Assembly (NCBI RefSeq): GCF_000010665.1
Contig: NC_012796.1
Span: 1,758,501-1,822,500 of the forward strand
DNA: 64,000 nucleotides
Origin: Solidesulfovibrio magneticus RS-1
GTDB taxonomy: Bacteria; Desulfobacterota; Desulfovibrionia; Desulfovibrionales; Desulfovibrionaceae
Reading direction: 5' to 3'
The notes beneath the pieces were generated by a model, which had not been told where the DNA came from, did not search any database, and saw nothing but the letters and a program-made list of their open reading frames with translations. Of this stretch, positions 25,372 through 36,153 are shown one piece after another. A program made the position numbers and the translations under genes. Numbering within the stretch: position 1 is the first letter of the stretch; every line of letters begins with the position of its first letter.

Positions 25372-26634
25372 TTATCCCTCCTGGCGCAGGGCGCCGATAT
25401 TGGCAACGAACTTGCCGATGACCCACACGCCGAACAGGGCGACCACGATCCAGAAGACGATGTTGCCGACATATTCGATGCCGTTGACCATCTCCTTGGA
25501 CATGTCCAGGTACTCAAGCTCGACGAACTTTTTGGGCAGGGTGGAAACCCGGTTGATGAAGCCGGCGATGATGGACATGGCGTAGAAGCCGCGGATGTGG
25601 ATGCCCTTGACGACCTTGGTGGTCAGGGCGCCGATCTGGATGCCCAACAGCGAACCGAGCAACATGCCCATGGCCAGGGTGTAGAACACGTAGCCGTAGA
25701 TGGCGTACTGGGCGATGGCGCCAAGGCCCGCGGTGAAGATGATCTGGAGGATGTCGGTGCCGACGGTGGTCATGGAGGACACGCCGAAGACGTAGACGAA
25801 CATGGGGAAGGTGATGAAGCCGCCGCCCACGCCCATGAGCGCGGCCAGGATGCCGACGATGACGCCGCCGGCGGCCACGATCCAGCCGGAGATGCGCTTG
25901 CCGCCGGGCACGAAGTCCTCGTCGAAGGAGATCATGGGGGCGATGTTGAGATTCTGCAGCTTCACGGCCATACCGGTCATGCCGGAGGGGCCGCCGTGGC
26001 TGCCGCCGTGGGAATCGCCACCGGTATCCTGCTGGCGGGAGGCCTTGAGGAAGTCAAAGAGGGCATAGAAGCCCAGGAAGCCGAGCAGCACGGCGTAGAT
26101 GGAGCTGATGAAGAATTCGGACAGCAGCGGGTCCTTGTTGTACAGGCCCTTGTTGATGGCGCCGCCGATGAACGTGCCGCCGCCGGAGCCGACCAGGAAG
26201 GCGATGGCGAGTTTGACCGAGACGTTGCCGAGCTTTTTGTGCACGGCCGTGCCCATGATGGCCTTGGCGAAGATGTGGAAGAGGTCGGTGCCGACGGCCA
26301 GGATGCCCTTGACGCCGGCGGCCATGAGCGCCGGGGTGATGATGAAGCCGCCGCCCGCGCCGATGCAGCCGGTGATCAGGCCTGCGGCCAGACCGACGGC
26401 GATGGAGACCAGGAAGATCTTGGTGGAGTAAAAGGCCGGACCATAAGCGGTCTTGCTGCCGATGAAGTCGCCGGCCTCGACGAAGGTGACGGCCAGGATG
26501 GGCAGGGCCAGGATCATGAGGAAAAGCAGTTTTTTCCGATTCTGGATGATGGACGTGGACACTTCCATGTCCCACTTGGCGTGCGCAATCGACGCCGCCT
26601 TCAGGAACTCGAAGACTTGCCTACCGAACCCCAT
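25372..26634 (-). CDS. TauE/SafE (TSUP) family permease
   Basis: The 420-residue protein has about eight membrane helices and the internal repeat seen in the sulfite/sulfonate exporter family: GCIGAGGGFIITPAL in the first half and GVGGGFITFPMFVYV in the second. A hydrophilic loop of about 50 residues (KASRQQDTGG onward) separates the halves. Family members export sulfite, sulfoacetate or related anions, plausible in a sulfate reducer, but the substrate is not proven. ATG at 26634 follows GGAGG. It is the second gene of a predicted sigma-54 operon. Confidence 0.88.
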   Translation of the reverse strand: MGFGRQVFEFLKAASIAHAKWDMEVSTSIIQNRKKLLFLMILALPILAVTFVEAGDFIGSKTAYGPAFYSTKIFLVSIAVGLAAGLITGCIGAGGGFIITPALMAAGVKGILAVGTDLFHIFAKAIMGTAVHKKLGNVSVKLAIAFLVGSGGGTFIGGAINKGLYNKDPLLSEFFISSIYAVLLGFLGFYALFDFLKASRQQDTGGDSHGGSHGGPSGMTGMAVKLQNLNIAPMISFDEDFVPGGKRISGWIVAAGGVIVGILAALMGVGGGFITFPMFVYVFGVSSMTTVGTDILQIIFTAGLGAIAQYAIYGYVFYTLAMGMLLGSLLGIQIGALTTKVVKGIHIRGFYAMSIIAGFINRVSTLPKKFVELEYLDMSKEMVNGIEYVGNIVFWIVVALFGVWVIGKFVANIGALRQEG

Positions 26635-26738
26635 TGTTGCTTCCTCCGTGTTGAAAAGCCTTTCGCTTGTCCGCCGCGCGATTTCCCCACCCCGCGACGC
26701 CGTATGCCGTAAAATAACCCCAGCCGTCCACGTTCCCG

Positions 26739-27110
26739 TCATTTCGCCTGGACTTGCGCCCCGAGCACTTCCCCGACGGCGGCCTTGAGCCGTTCGAAAT
26801 CGCCGCCTTTTTCCACCTGGCGGTGGCCCAGTCCGGCGGCGTCTGCGCCGGCGTAGACATGCAGCACCACCGCCAGGTCCGGATAGAGCCGGGTCAGCAG
26901 CGGAACCAAGGAGCCGCCGTCAGGGTCGGCGATTTCGTCGTCGAGCACGAGCAGGTCCACCCCGACCGGCGAAGCCAGCCGCATCAGGACTTCGGCGCCG
27001 GAGCCGGCGGTGACGACGCCGTAGCCCTCGCGCGCGAATTCCCGACGCAGCAGTTCGCGGATGTTGGCATTGCGCTCGGCGATGCACAGGGTGGCCTTGG
27101 GACGATTCAC
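26739..27110 (-). CDS. stand-alone receiver-domain protein (divergent response regulator)
   Basis: The 123-residue protein is a receiver domain with likely phospho-acceptor in LLVLDDEIADPDG (about residue 54). The early acidic pair is reduced to AERN, so metal binding may be weaker. No output domain is present. The GTG at 27110 is preferred: GGAG lies 6 bases before it, and the predicted sigma-54 start site near 27134 would leave only about 12 bases before the alternative ATG at 27122. It is the first gene of the receiver-TauE-partner operon. Confidence 0.75.
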   Translation of the reverse strand: MNRPKATLCIAERNANIRELLRREFAREGYGVVTAGSGAEVLMRLASPVGVDLLVLDDEIADPDGGSLVPLLTRLYPDLAVVLHVYAGADAAGLGHRQVEKGGDFERLKAAVGEVLGAQVQAK

Positions 27111-27144
27111 ACAGTGCTCCATGACAGGATTTTGTCCTTCCAAA

Positions 27145-27160
27145 GGCAAACGCCGTGCCA
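27145..27160 (-). promoter_or_regulatory. sigma-54 promoter of the receiver/TauE operon
   Basis: On the minus strand TTGGCACG-N4-TTGC matches the sigma-54 -24/-12 consensus almost perfectly (TGGCAC-N5-TTGC). It lies about 35 bases before the GTG start and 100-120 bases downstream of the shared dyad at 27253-27286. Confidence 0.85.
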
Positions 27161-27252
27161 AAACGAGTTCCGGTGGAATATTTCCAACAGACCGTATTCG
27201 CAGGCGTTTCATGACGGTGGCAGCAACGTGTCGGAAAGGTGGCGAGGCAGCC

Positions 27253-27286
27253 CTGTCAGCTTTTTTTACAGGCTGTCAAAAGCCGA
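27253..27286 (-). promoter_or_regulatory. predicted activator site (UAS) A
   Basis: On the minus strand it contains TTTGACA-GCC-TGTAAAA followed by a GCTGACA half site. About 28 of 34 bases match the site at 33065-33097. Its position upstream of a sigma-54 promoter suggests an enhancer-binding site. The rest of the 27111-27540 gap holds no gene. Confidence 0.6.
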
Positions 27287-27540
27287 GGGGGTGTCAGGGT
27301 TTTTGCCGCCGTTGCCGTGCGGCGGGTCGGGCCTTGTCTGGAGGTGACGTGTAGGCGGGCTGGTTCGGGCTTTGTCCGCGCATGGCGCATTTTGTCGGCG
27401 TAGCCTTGCACGATGCCTCGGCGCATCTGCCCAGGAGCGCCAAGGCGGCCCTGGCGGAGGGGATCGGTGCTCACTGATGCGGGATTCTATGCGCTCCGGG
27501 CCGCCCGTACGTGCGCCGGGACGCCAACGGGGGAGCGACA

Positions 27541-28946
<1,406 letters not shown>

Positions 28947-28962
<16 letters not shown>

Positions 28963-30464
28963 CCCCGTTCCCCTTCATACGGAAAGACCATGGTGAAGGT
29001 CGTGCCCCTTGTTTCGGGGGACATGACCGTGATCCAGCCGCCGTGCTCCTCAACGATGCGGCGCACGATGGCCAGCCCCAGGCCCGAGCCTTCGCCCTTG
29101 GTGGTGAAAAAGGGCTGGAAGACGCGGTCAATAAGCGGCGGCGGGATGCCCGGGCCGTCGTCGGACACCCGCAGGGCCACCACCCGGCCGTAGGGTTCGA
29201 TGACGCCGGTTTCCTCGCGGATGACGATGGAGCCGCCCTCGACCATGGCTTCGCAGGCGTTGAGCACGAGGTTGACCAGAGCTTCCTTGAGCTGGTCCGG
29301 GTCGGCGCTGATTTCCGGCAGCCGGCGCGAACGCTCCACGGTCACCGACACGTCGTAGGACTCCAGGCGATGGCGCAGCAGGGTCAGCGTCGTATCGACC
29401 ACCGCCGACAGGCTCACGGGCTGGGCCACGAGCTTGGGCGGCCGGGCGAATTCCAGGAAATTGCGCACGATGGTGTCGATGTGGCCGATCTCCTCGGCGA
29501 TGACCTCGAAGTCCTCCTGCTGGGAAGCGTCGAGCTTGAGTCCGCGCTCCAGGGAAAACAGGCGCATTTTGACCGAGGTGAGGGGATTGCGGATGGTATG
29601 GGCCACGCCGGCGGCCAGTTTGCCGGCCATGGCCAGCTTTTCCGATTGCATCAAATGGTCGCGGCTTTGCTCCAGATCCAGATGGGCCTGGTCCACGTCC
29701 TTTTCCAGGTCGCGGAACTTCTGGCCGATGGCCTTGACCTCGTCGGACAGGCCGGCGGCCACGTCCTTGCCGGCCTCGCCCCAGGCCAGGCGGCGGATGG
29801 GGTCGAGGATCTGGCCGACCAGGACGTAGGCCAAAAAAAAGCCCAGGCTGGCGTTTAAAACTACGCCCATGACGGCCACGCCCATGACCAGATCGGTGCG
29901 CTCCAGATAGACTTGGCTCGTGTGGCGCATGCGCTCGCGGTAGTAGGCCTTGTAGCGGTCGCAGCGTTCGCGCAGGCCGTCGAAGTCCTCGCGCAGGCCC
30001 CAATGCTGTTTCTTGGCGTCGTCGGCCCGGTCCTGCCGGTACAGGGCGATGACGCCGTCCTTGGCGTCGGCGTAGCGCCGGTAGGCCAGGGCGATGTCCT
30101 CGACCAGGGCGCTGGCTTCGGGGTTGGTCCGGTCCTCGCCGATGCGGTCCAGCCAGAGTTCGAAGGCGCGCCGGCTCTCGTCGAGCTTGGCCAGCCAGGC
30201 CGGGTCCTGGCTCAGGTAATAATAGGTGGCGTAGCCTTTTTGGTTGAGCAGGGCGTTTTCCAGCTCGTGGGCGGCGGTCAGGGCCGCCAGATCCTTGTCG
30301 GCCGTGGTGGTGTAGAGGTCCCGGGCCATGGAGGCATAGAGGATCATGATGACCGGCCCGACCATGTTGACCAGAAGCAGGCCGCCCAGGAGCAGGTAGA
30401 CCCGGGCGCGCAGCCCGAGCTTGGCGGTCAGGGATTTGCGGGATTTGGCGGAGGCGTTTGGCAT
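28947..30464 (-). CDS. membrane sensor histidine kinase
   Basis: The 505-residue kinase has membrane helices at about 22-46 and 190-215 bracketing a helical periplasmic sensor domain rich in charged residues. A coiled linker is followed by the H-box GVAHTIRNPL (His about 287), N-box NLVLNACEA, G1 SDDGPGIP and G2 GSGLGLAIV. It should phosphorylate the overlapping NtrC-type regulator. The ATG at 30464 has a poor Shine-Dalgarno, so the start is less certain; the frame is open upstream. The ligand is unknown. Confidence 0.92.
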
Positions 30465-30808
30465 GGCTGGCGGGGAAGGCCCTTGGTTGCGCAGGGTTGC
30501 CCGTCGGCGGCGGTCGCGGACGGGAGCGGACGCCGACAGTCCTAGCGCGGCCAGGGCCGGCTGGCAATGACCGGGCCGGAGCCGGGCGGGCGGCCTCGGG
30601 ACGCGACAACGCTTCGGTCCGGGATGTCGGGGCGGAGCAGGCCGGGACGGGGCAGGGCGGCCTAGGACCGGGGGGACGCAAAAACGCCCCGGCCTGGAGG
30701 GCCGGGGCGGAGGGAGCAAAAGGGCTGTCGCCACGGTCACGGCGGCACGAATCCGGTCTGTCGGGGCGCGCCTCATGCCGGGGCGCGTCTGCCGACAACC
30801 GTCGTCGT
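30465..30808. other. intergenic region between kinase and chemoreceptor genes
   Basis: Contains the chemoreceptor terminator at 30680-30709 and presumably the kinase promoter, for which no good sigma-70 or sigma-54 match was seen. Very GC-rich, no coding signal. Confidence 0.5.
30680..30709 (-). terminator. terminator downstream of the chemoreceptor gene
   Basis: Minus-strand stem CGCCCCGGCC/GGCCGGGGCG followed by TTTTT, 100 bases past the chemoreceptor stop. Confidence 0.85.
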
Positions 30809-32866
30809 TCAGGAAGGCAGGGCCTTCTTGCCGGACCGTGCGCCGGGCAGGGCTTTCACGCCGGAGCGCGCCTCGGGCAGGGCGGCTGGCCCGCCGCAGG
30901 CGTCGCCGCCCAGGGTCACGATGAGCCGGCCCAGCTCCTCGGCCATGGCGGCCAGGGCATGGGCGGCCCGGCTGGTGGCCTCGACCCCGGCCACGTTGTC
31001 CTCGGCCACGCCGCTGATTTCGGTGATGGCCCGGCTGATCTGCTCCGAGGCGGCGGACTGTTCCTCGGCCGAGGCGGCGATGGACTGGACCGCGCCGCTG
31101 GTGGCGTCGGCGTTGCCGACAATGGCCAGAATGGCCTGGCCGGAACGGCCGGCCAGGGCGTTGGCCTCGGTGACGGCGGCAACGGCCTCATCCATGCCGC
31201 GGATGTTGCGGCCGGCGGCCTCCTGGATAGCCCGGATGCGCGATTCCACTTCCTTGGTGGCCACCATGGTCTTTTCGGCCAGCTTGCGTACCTCGTCGGC
31301 CACCACGGCAAAGCCGCGCCCGGCATCGCCGGCCCGGGCCGCCTCGATGGCGGCATTGAGCGCCAAGAGGTTGGTCTGGTCGGCGATGTCGTTGATGACG
31401 CCGACCACCTCGCCGATGGATTGGGCTTCCTGGCCGAGATGGCCCATGTCGCCCTTGAGCGCCACGGCGATGCCGTTGACGGCGGTCATGGACTCGCCGG
31501 CTTGCTTGACCACCTCGGCCCCGGCCACAGCGTTGTCGCGGGTGGTTTCGGCGTTTTTGGCGGCTTGGCCGGCATTGGCGGCGATTTCAAGGATGGTGGA
31601 ATTCATCTGCGTGACGGCCGAGGCGGTCTCGTCCACCCGGCGGCGCTGGAGTTCGACGCCGGCCGCCGACTGTTCGGTCTGGCTGGAGAGTTCCTGGGCC
31701 GCGCCGGAAAGCCGGCGCGAGATGTCGGCGGCCTGTTCGGCCACGGTCTTCATGCAGGATAAGGTCTTGGCCAGTTCCTCTTCCTTGCGCATGGCCTCGC
31801 GCATGGCCTCCTCGGCGGCCTGGGCGCTGCGTGCGGCCTCGGCCTGCTTCTCCTCGACTTGGCGCATCTGGACTTTCAGGTTGTCCACCATGGCCGTGGT
31901 GTCGTCGCGCAGGGCGGCGAATTCGGCCTCGAAGCGGCCGGCGGGCTTGGCCTCCAGGTCGCCCGAGGCCACCTTGCGGGAGTAGGCTCCCAGGGCGGCC
32001 AGGGAATTGGAGATGCCGCGCACGATCCATAGGATGACCAGCAGCACGACCACGGCCAGGCCGACTTCCACGGCGACCTGGGCCCGGTCAACGATGTCGT
32101 CGGTTTCGTGGCGCTTGTCGGCGTAATGCTTTTCGATCTTCTCGAAGGGCGGCATGAGCTTGCGGCCGCTTTCCACCATGGCCGCCGTCACCTGCTTGGC
32201 CTTGGCCGAAGCATCGACATAAGCCATGAAGCTGCGCTGGTAGGCGTCGATGACGGCGTCAAAGCCCTTTTTCTGGGCGGCAGAGAGGTCTTCGGCGGCG
32301 GCGACCATAGCGTGGAGCTTTTTCACGCCGTCCTGGACCTTGACGACGTAGGAGGTCTCGTCACGCAGCTGCCAGTTTTTTTCGTGGCGGCGGATGGTGA
32401 GCAGCAGGATCTGGAAATCCTTGTCGGCGATGGGGGCGAATTTGTCGTCGAGGTCCCGGGCGGCGTAGACGAAATCCCGCATGATGCCTTCATGCTCGGT
32501 GAAGCCCTTGGCTTTTTCGATGGCGGCCAGCTCGTCAAAGCTTTTTCCGTAGGCGGTCAGCTCGGCCAGGGCTTGCCCGGCCTCGCCGGCCAGGGTGTTG
32601 TCGCGGCGCAGGATGTCCTCGACATTGGCCCGCACCTTGCCGATGTGCTGGCTGACGGCGCTTACGGTGGACGGGTCGTGGCGCAGCAGGAAATTTTTCT
32701 CCTCCCGGCGAACTTGCAGCACTTCCACGTAGGCGTTGGCCGCCAGCTCTTCCAGGTTCTGGTAACGCTCGGTGTAATGGCTACCGACCTGATCCGCCGC
32801 GAACAGGCAGGCAAACCCCAGGACGCATACGCCTAGCAGCAGGTACAACTTGCTCCGCACTCCCAT
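30809..32866 (-). CDS. methyl-accepting chemotaxis protein
   Basis: The 685-residue chemoreceptor has two membrane helices (about 5-25 and 265-290), a helical periplasmic sensor between them, a HAMP-like segment and a long signalling coiled-coil. The hairpin tip ([20 protein letters not shown]) is near 505-525. The C-terminus has two copies of an ARSGxKALP repeat, possibly a flexible tether. GGAGG precedes the ATG at 32866, favouring it over the ATG four codons earlier. A sigma-54 promoter and upstream dyad suggest the nearby NtrC-type regulator controls it. Confidence 0.95.
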   Translation of the reverse strand: MGVRSKLYLLLGVCVLGFACLFAADQVGSHYTERYQNLEELAANAYVEVLQVRREEKNFLLRHDPSTVSAVSQHIGKVRANVEDILRRDNTLAGEAGQALAELTAYGKSFDELAAIEKAKGFTEHEGIMRDFVYAARDLDDKFAPIADKDFQILLLTIRRHEKNWQLRDETSYVVKVQDGVKKLHAMVAAAEDLSAAQKKGFDAVIDAYQRSFMAYVDASAKAKQVTAAMVESGRKLMPPFEKIEKHYADKRHETDDIVDRAQVAVEVGLAVVVLLVILWIVRGISNSLAALGAYSRKVASGDLEAKPAGRFEAEFAALRDDTTAMVDNLKVQMRQVEEKQAEAARSAQAAEEAMREAMRKEEELAKTLSCMKTVAEQAADISRRLSGAAQELSSQTEQSAAGVELQRRRVDETASAVTQMNSTILEIAANAGQAAKNAETTRDNAVAGAEVVKQAGESMTAVNGIAVALKGDMGHLGQEAQSIGEVVGVINDIADQTNLLALNAAIEAARAGDAGRGFAVVADEVRKLAEKTMVATKEVESRIRAIQEAAGRNIRGMDEAVAAVTEANALAGRSGQAILAIVGNADATSGAVQSIAASAEEQSAASEQISRAITEISGVAEDNVAGVEATSRAAHALAAMAEELGRLIVTLGGDACGGPAALPEARSGVKALPGARSGKKALPS

Positions 32867-32963
32867 CGCATCCTCCACGGTTAGGCAAACCCGCCGTCGT
32901 CATCGCGGCGACATGTCGTGCTTTCTATACTACAAAAGGCTGAAAGTCATGAAATATCAACCA

Positions 32964-32979
32964 TGCAAGGCCGGGGCCA
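32964..32979 (-). promoter_or_regulatory. sigma-54 promoter of the chemoreceptor gene
   Basis: On the minus strand TTGGCCCC-N4-TTGCA fits the -24/-12 consensus with two deviations at non-invariant positions; the GG and GC cores are correctly spaced. It lies about 98 bases before the start codon. Confidence 0.72.
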
Positions 32980-33064
32980 AGGATTGATTCGGCGTAAATG
33001 TCACGAATCGCGGTCCGGGACATGTCGAATCATCAGGAGGAGGCGCGCCGTGGGGTGTGGCAGG

Positions 33065-33097
33065 TGTCAGCTTATTTGACAGGTTGTCAAAGGCGAG
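33065..33097 (-). promoter_or_regulatory. predicted activator site (UAS) B
   Basis: It contains a perfect dyad TTTGACA-N3-TGTCAAA (33075-33091) plus a TGTCAGC half site on the plus strand (33065-33071). It matches the site at 27253-27286 and lies about 86-113 bases upstream of the sigma-54 -24 element. It also follows the hydrolase gene, so a terminator role is a weaker alternative. Confidence 0.6.
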
Positions 33098-33127
33098 CGG
33101 CGTTTGTCGCGACGCGGTGACGAAAGA

Positions 33128-34096
33128 TCAAGGCTGCTTGCGCTGCGCGTCAGGGCAAGGGCGGCGGGCAATAAAATCCACCACGGCGGCGGACAGGGCA
33201 TCGGGGAACTGGTGCATCATCCAGTGGGAGCCGTTTTCCAGGACTTCCAGCCTGACATTCGAGCCGGGCACGGCGGCGTAGCTGTCCCGAAGGGCTTCGG
33301 ACAGCCGAAGCGGACACACCCAGTCGTCGCTGCCGGCCAGGATCAGCACCGGCGGCGAGGTTTTGCCAAGCCGGCCGGCCAGGCCCGGCCAGCCCAGCAT
33401 GGCTGCGTACTGCCGGGACACGGCGGCCAGGTCCAGCGGGCGCGTCCGTGGCCTGACCCGGCCCGCCGCCTCGGGATGGGCCGCGCTCCAGGCGGCGGGA
33501 AACATGCTGGCCAGGATGTCCTCCGGTCCCATGGCCCCGAGCCGGTCGGCGGCGGGCCGCACCGAAGCGAACTCGCCGGAGGTGCCCAGAAGCGTCAGGG
33601 AACAGACCGCCTCCGGCCGAGACAGGGCGATTTCCTGGGCCACCATGCCGCCCATGGACCAGCCGAGGATGTGGGCTTTTTCGATCTCCAGACCGGCCAT
33701 AGTTCGGACCACGTCATCGGCCATGGAGGCCAGCGAGATGTCCGCCGCCTCGCCCAAGGGCGTTTCGCCCATGCCCCGGTAGTCCAAAAGCACCAGCCGG
33801 TGGCCTCGGGCCAGGGCGTCTATCAAGCCCGCGTCCCACATTTCCTTGGTCATGGCGTAGCCCGTCAGCAGGACCAGGGTCGGCCCCTGGCCCATGACCA
33901 AACTGTCCAGGGGCCTGTCCGGCGAGGCGGCGAGGTGATGCGGGGCGGCTGTGGCGTCGGCCCCAAGGGATTCGGCGGCGGTCTGGGACGGTTGCGCCAG
34001 GGCCTGGCCGGTCGCCGTCAAAAGGAGCAAGGCCAGCCATATGAGGCCGGCGGCAATAGCGTGTTTTGGTCGTTTGACAAGGCGTGCGGTCGTCAT
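33128..34096 (-). CDS. alpha/beta-fold hydrolase, exported
   Basis: The 322-residue protein has an N-terminal signal/anchor (AAGLIWLALLLLTATGQALAQ). The catalytic triad elements are a nucleophile elbow GWSMGGM (about residue 165), Asp in AGSDDWV (about 258) and His in NGSHWMMH (about 295). The LLTGYAMTKEMW oxyanion segment is typical of esterase/peroxidase-like members. The substrate is unknown. ATG at 34096 is chosen because the signal peptide then starts at the N-terminus. Confidence 0.87.
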   Translation of the reverse strand: MTTARLVKRPKHAIAAGLIWLALLLLTATGQALAQPSQTAAESLGADATAAPHHLAASPDRPLDSLVMGQGPTLVLLTGYAMTKEMWDAGLIDALARGHRLVLLDYRGMGETPLGEAADISLASMADDVVRTMAGLEIEKAHILGWSMGGMVAQEIALSRPEAVCSLTLLGTSGEFASVRPAADRLGAMGPEDILASMFPAAWSAAHPEAAGRVRPRTRPLDLAAVSRQYAAMLGWPGLAGRLGKTSPPVLILAGSDDWVCPLRLSEALRDSYAAVPGSNVRLEVLENGSHWMMHQFPDALSAAVVDFIARRPCPDAQRKQP

Positions 34097-34227
34097 GGCT
34101 TCACCAATAGAGTGGATGTCGGAAGTGAGATTGGATAACCGGGCTTTCAAAAGGACGCCGCCTTTCGGAAGCCGCGGCAACGGTGGTTCCTCTTAAAGGC
34201 GAACCACCCTGTATCACTTTTCCCGTC

Positions 34228-34299
34228 GAGGGGGTCCGGGGGGATCATCCCCCCGGTGGGTCCAGGGCAAAGCCCTGGCCGCCGGAGGCGTTCCCTCTT
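34228..34299 (+). repeat. modular hairpin repeat, copy 9 (two-hairpin form)
   Basis: CCGGGGGGATCATCCCCCCGG, a TGGGT spacer, CCAGGGCAAAGCCCTGG, then CCGCCGGAGGC. Preceding bases CACTTTTCCCGTCGAG are identical to those before copy 10. Confidence 0.85.
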
Positions 34300-34317
34300 C
34301 AACGATTTTACATGTCC

Positions 34318-35343
34318 CTAGGGACTGACCAGGATGACGACGCGGCGGTTTCTGGCCTGGTTTTCCGGGATGGACCGGCCGGCCGGATCGGTGTTGGGGG
34401 CCACGGGCTGGGTGTCGGCCAGGCCTTCCACGCGCAGGTGGTCGCGGGCCACGCCGTGGTCGATGAGGAACCGGGCCACCCGGCTGGCCCGGGCCGAGGA
34501 CAGCTCCCAGTTGCTGGGGTAGAGCCAGGATTCCATGGGTAGGTTGTCGGTGTGGCCTTCGACGGTCACTTTGTAGGGTGTGCCAGCCAGGGTGGCGGCG
34601 ATGTCGCGCAAAAGCGGAATGCCGCCGGGTTTGACCTCGGCGCTGGCCAGATCGAAAAAGGCCGCGCCGCGAAGGTTGAGTTCCACGCCGTTGTCCCGGG
34701 GCCGCACTTCCACGGCTCCGGCCGTGACGTCGAGCTTGCCGGAGAGTTCCTTGCGGATGTCGTCGAGGCTTTTGCGGGTCGGGCCGGTGCGTTCCTCGCC
34801 GGGTTTGGGAGCTTTTTCGGCCGTGGCGTCGGCCGTGGCGTCGGCCTTGGCCGGTTCGGTCCCCTTGGGCTGTTCGCCGGGTTTGGCCGCCTCGGGCGTC
34901 TTGGCCGGCTCTCCGGGCTTGGTCGGTTCAGCCGCCTTGGCCGGCTCTTGCGGCTGGCCGGGGTGGGGCTCGCCGAGTTTCGAGGCGTCGGCCGCCTGGG
35001 GCCCCTGGGCCGGCTGCTCATAGAGCGGCGCGGGTTCCCGGGACAGGGTCGTGTGGCTGACCTTGGAGCGCACTTGCGGCTTTTCAAAGGGCAGGGGCGG
35101 TGGGGCGGTTTTGTCCGTCACCGGCGCGGTCTCGGCTGTTTTTTTCTTGGGCGCGGGCTTTTCCTGGACCATGGCCTGCTGCATGGAGTCGGCCACGCGC
35201 TCGTAGCGGTTGAGGTCCACGTGGGACACGGCCACGATGAGCAGGAAAAAGCACAACAGCAGCGTCATCATGTCGGCCAGGGAGATGGGCCAAAGGTCCT
35301 CGTCCTCGTGACGGCGCTTGCGCAGATCGGACAGCTTGAACAT
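34318..35343 (-). CDS. motB: flagellar stator protein MotB
   Basis: The 341-residue stator protein has one N-terminal helix containing the essential proton-path aspartate D24 (SLADMMTLLL). A long Pro/Lys/Glu-rich linker with KPGEPAK-like repeats (about 100-180) leads to a C-terminal OmpA-like peptidoglycan-binding domain (EGHTDNLPM, about 265). With MotA it converts ion flow into flagellar torque. The linker is longer and more repetitive than in enteric MotB. It starts 6 bases after motA. Confidence 0.93.
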   Translation of the reverse strand: MFKLSDLRKRRHEDEDLWPISLADMMTLLLCFFLLIVAVSHVDLNRYERVADSMQQAMVQEKPAPKKKTAETAPVTDKTAPPPLPFEKPQVRSKVSHTTLSREPAPLYEQPAQGPQAADASKLGEPHPGQPQEPAKAAEPTKPGEPAKTPEAAKPGEQPKGTEPAKADATADATAEKAPKPGEERTGPTRKSLDDIRKELSGKLDVTAGAVEVRPRDNGVELNLRGAAFFDLASAEVKPGGIPLLRDIAATLAGTPYKVTVEGHTDNLPMESWLYPSNWELSSARASRVARFLIDHGVARDHLRVEGLADTQPVAPNTDPAGRSIPENQARNRRVVILVSP

Positions 35344-35349
35344 GGCGGC

Positions 35350-36153
35350 CTAGGCGTCCTGGCCGAAGCCTTCGCCGGCTTCGGCGCGGTCGATGGAGGC
35401 CCAGCGGCGCGGCGGCAGATAGGCCTTGAGCTTGTCCAGCACGATGGCGGCCGGGGTCTTGTCCTTGATAAACAGCGTGCCGTCGCGAATGACGCACATG
35501 AGGATCACGCGCTCCTCGATGCGCTTTTCCACCTTGATGGCGATGGGCAGGAAAATGAGGTTGGACAGCAGGATGCCGTACAGGGTGGTGGTCAGGGCCA
35601 CGGCCATGTGGGCGCCGAGGTTGCCCAGGCCCACGCTCATGGACTGCATCATGCCGATAAGGCCGATAAGCGTGCCGATGATGCCGTAGGCCGGGGCCAG
35701 CTTGGCCATGGTGCGGTAGATGCCGGCTGAGGACAGCTCCTGCTGGTAGGTCTGCTCGATGCGGGTGTCGAGGATTTCCTTGATCTCTTCGCGGGAATAG
35801 CCGTCCACGAGCATTTGCACGGCGTTTTGCAGGAATTCGTTTTCGATGCCGGGCAGGGCCTGTTCCAGATGGATCTTGCCCCGGCTGGAGGCCTCCCGGG
35901 CGATGGAGACGATGGCCTCGATGTAGTGGTCGGTGGGCAGTTCCTCGCGCTTGAGCGCCGTGAGAAACGTGCTCGACACCCGCATCACTTCCTTGAGCGG
36001 AAAGCAGATGAAGGTGGAGGCGAGCGTGCCGCCAAGGACGATGGCCAGGCCTGGAAAATTGACAAACACTCCGGCGCTGTCCGTGGACAGGTAGGTGGCA
36101 AATCCCAGGATGGCGACGCCGAAGACGATGCCGATGACGGTGGCGATGTTCAC
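35350..36153 (-). CDS. motA: flagellar stator protein MotA
   Basis: The 267-residue protein has four membrane helices and the MotA/PomA pattern: PGLAIVLGGTLAST in helix two and the large cytoplasmic loop. The conserved PAYGIIGTLIGLIGM and a final helix with LIFLPIAIKVEKR follow. The start is GTG at 36153, overlapping the stop of the cNMP gene (GTGA), so translation is coupled. It forms the stator with MotB. Confidence 0.94.
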   Translation of the reverse strand: MNIATVIGIVFGVAILGFATYLSTDSAGVFVNFPGLAIVLGGTLASTFICFPLKEVMRVSSTFLTALKREELPTDHYIEAIVSIAREASSRGKIHLEQALPGIENEFLQNAVQMLVDGYSREEIKEILDTRIEQTYQQELSSAGIYRTMAKLAPAYGIIGTLIGLIGMMQSMSVGLGNLGAHMAVALTTTLYGILLSNLIFLPIAIKVEKRIEERVILMCVIRDGTLFIKDKTPAAIVLDKLKAYLPPRRWASIDRAEAGEGFGQDA

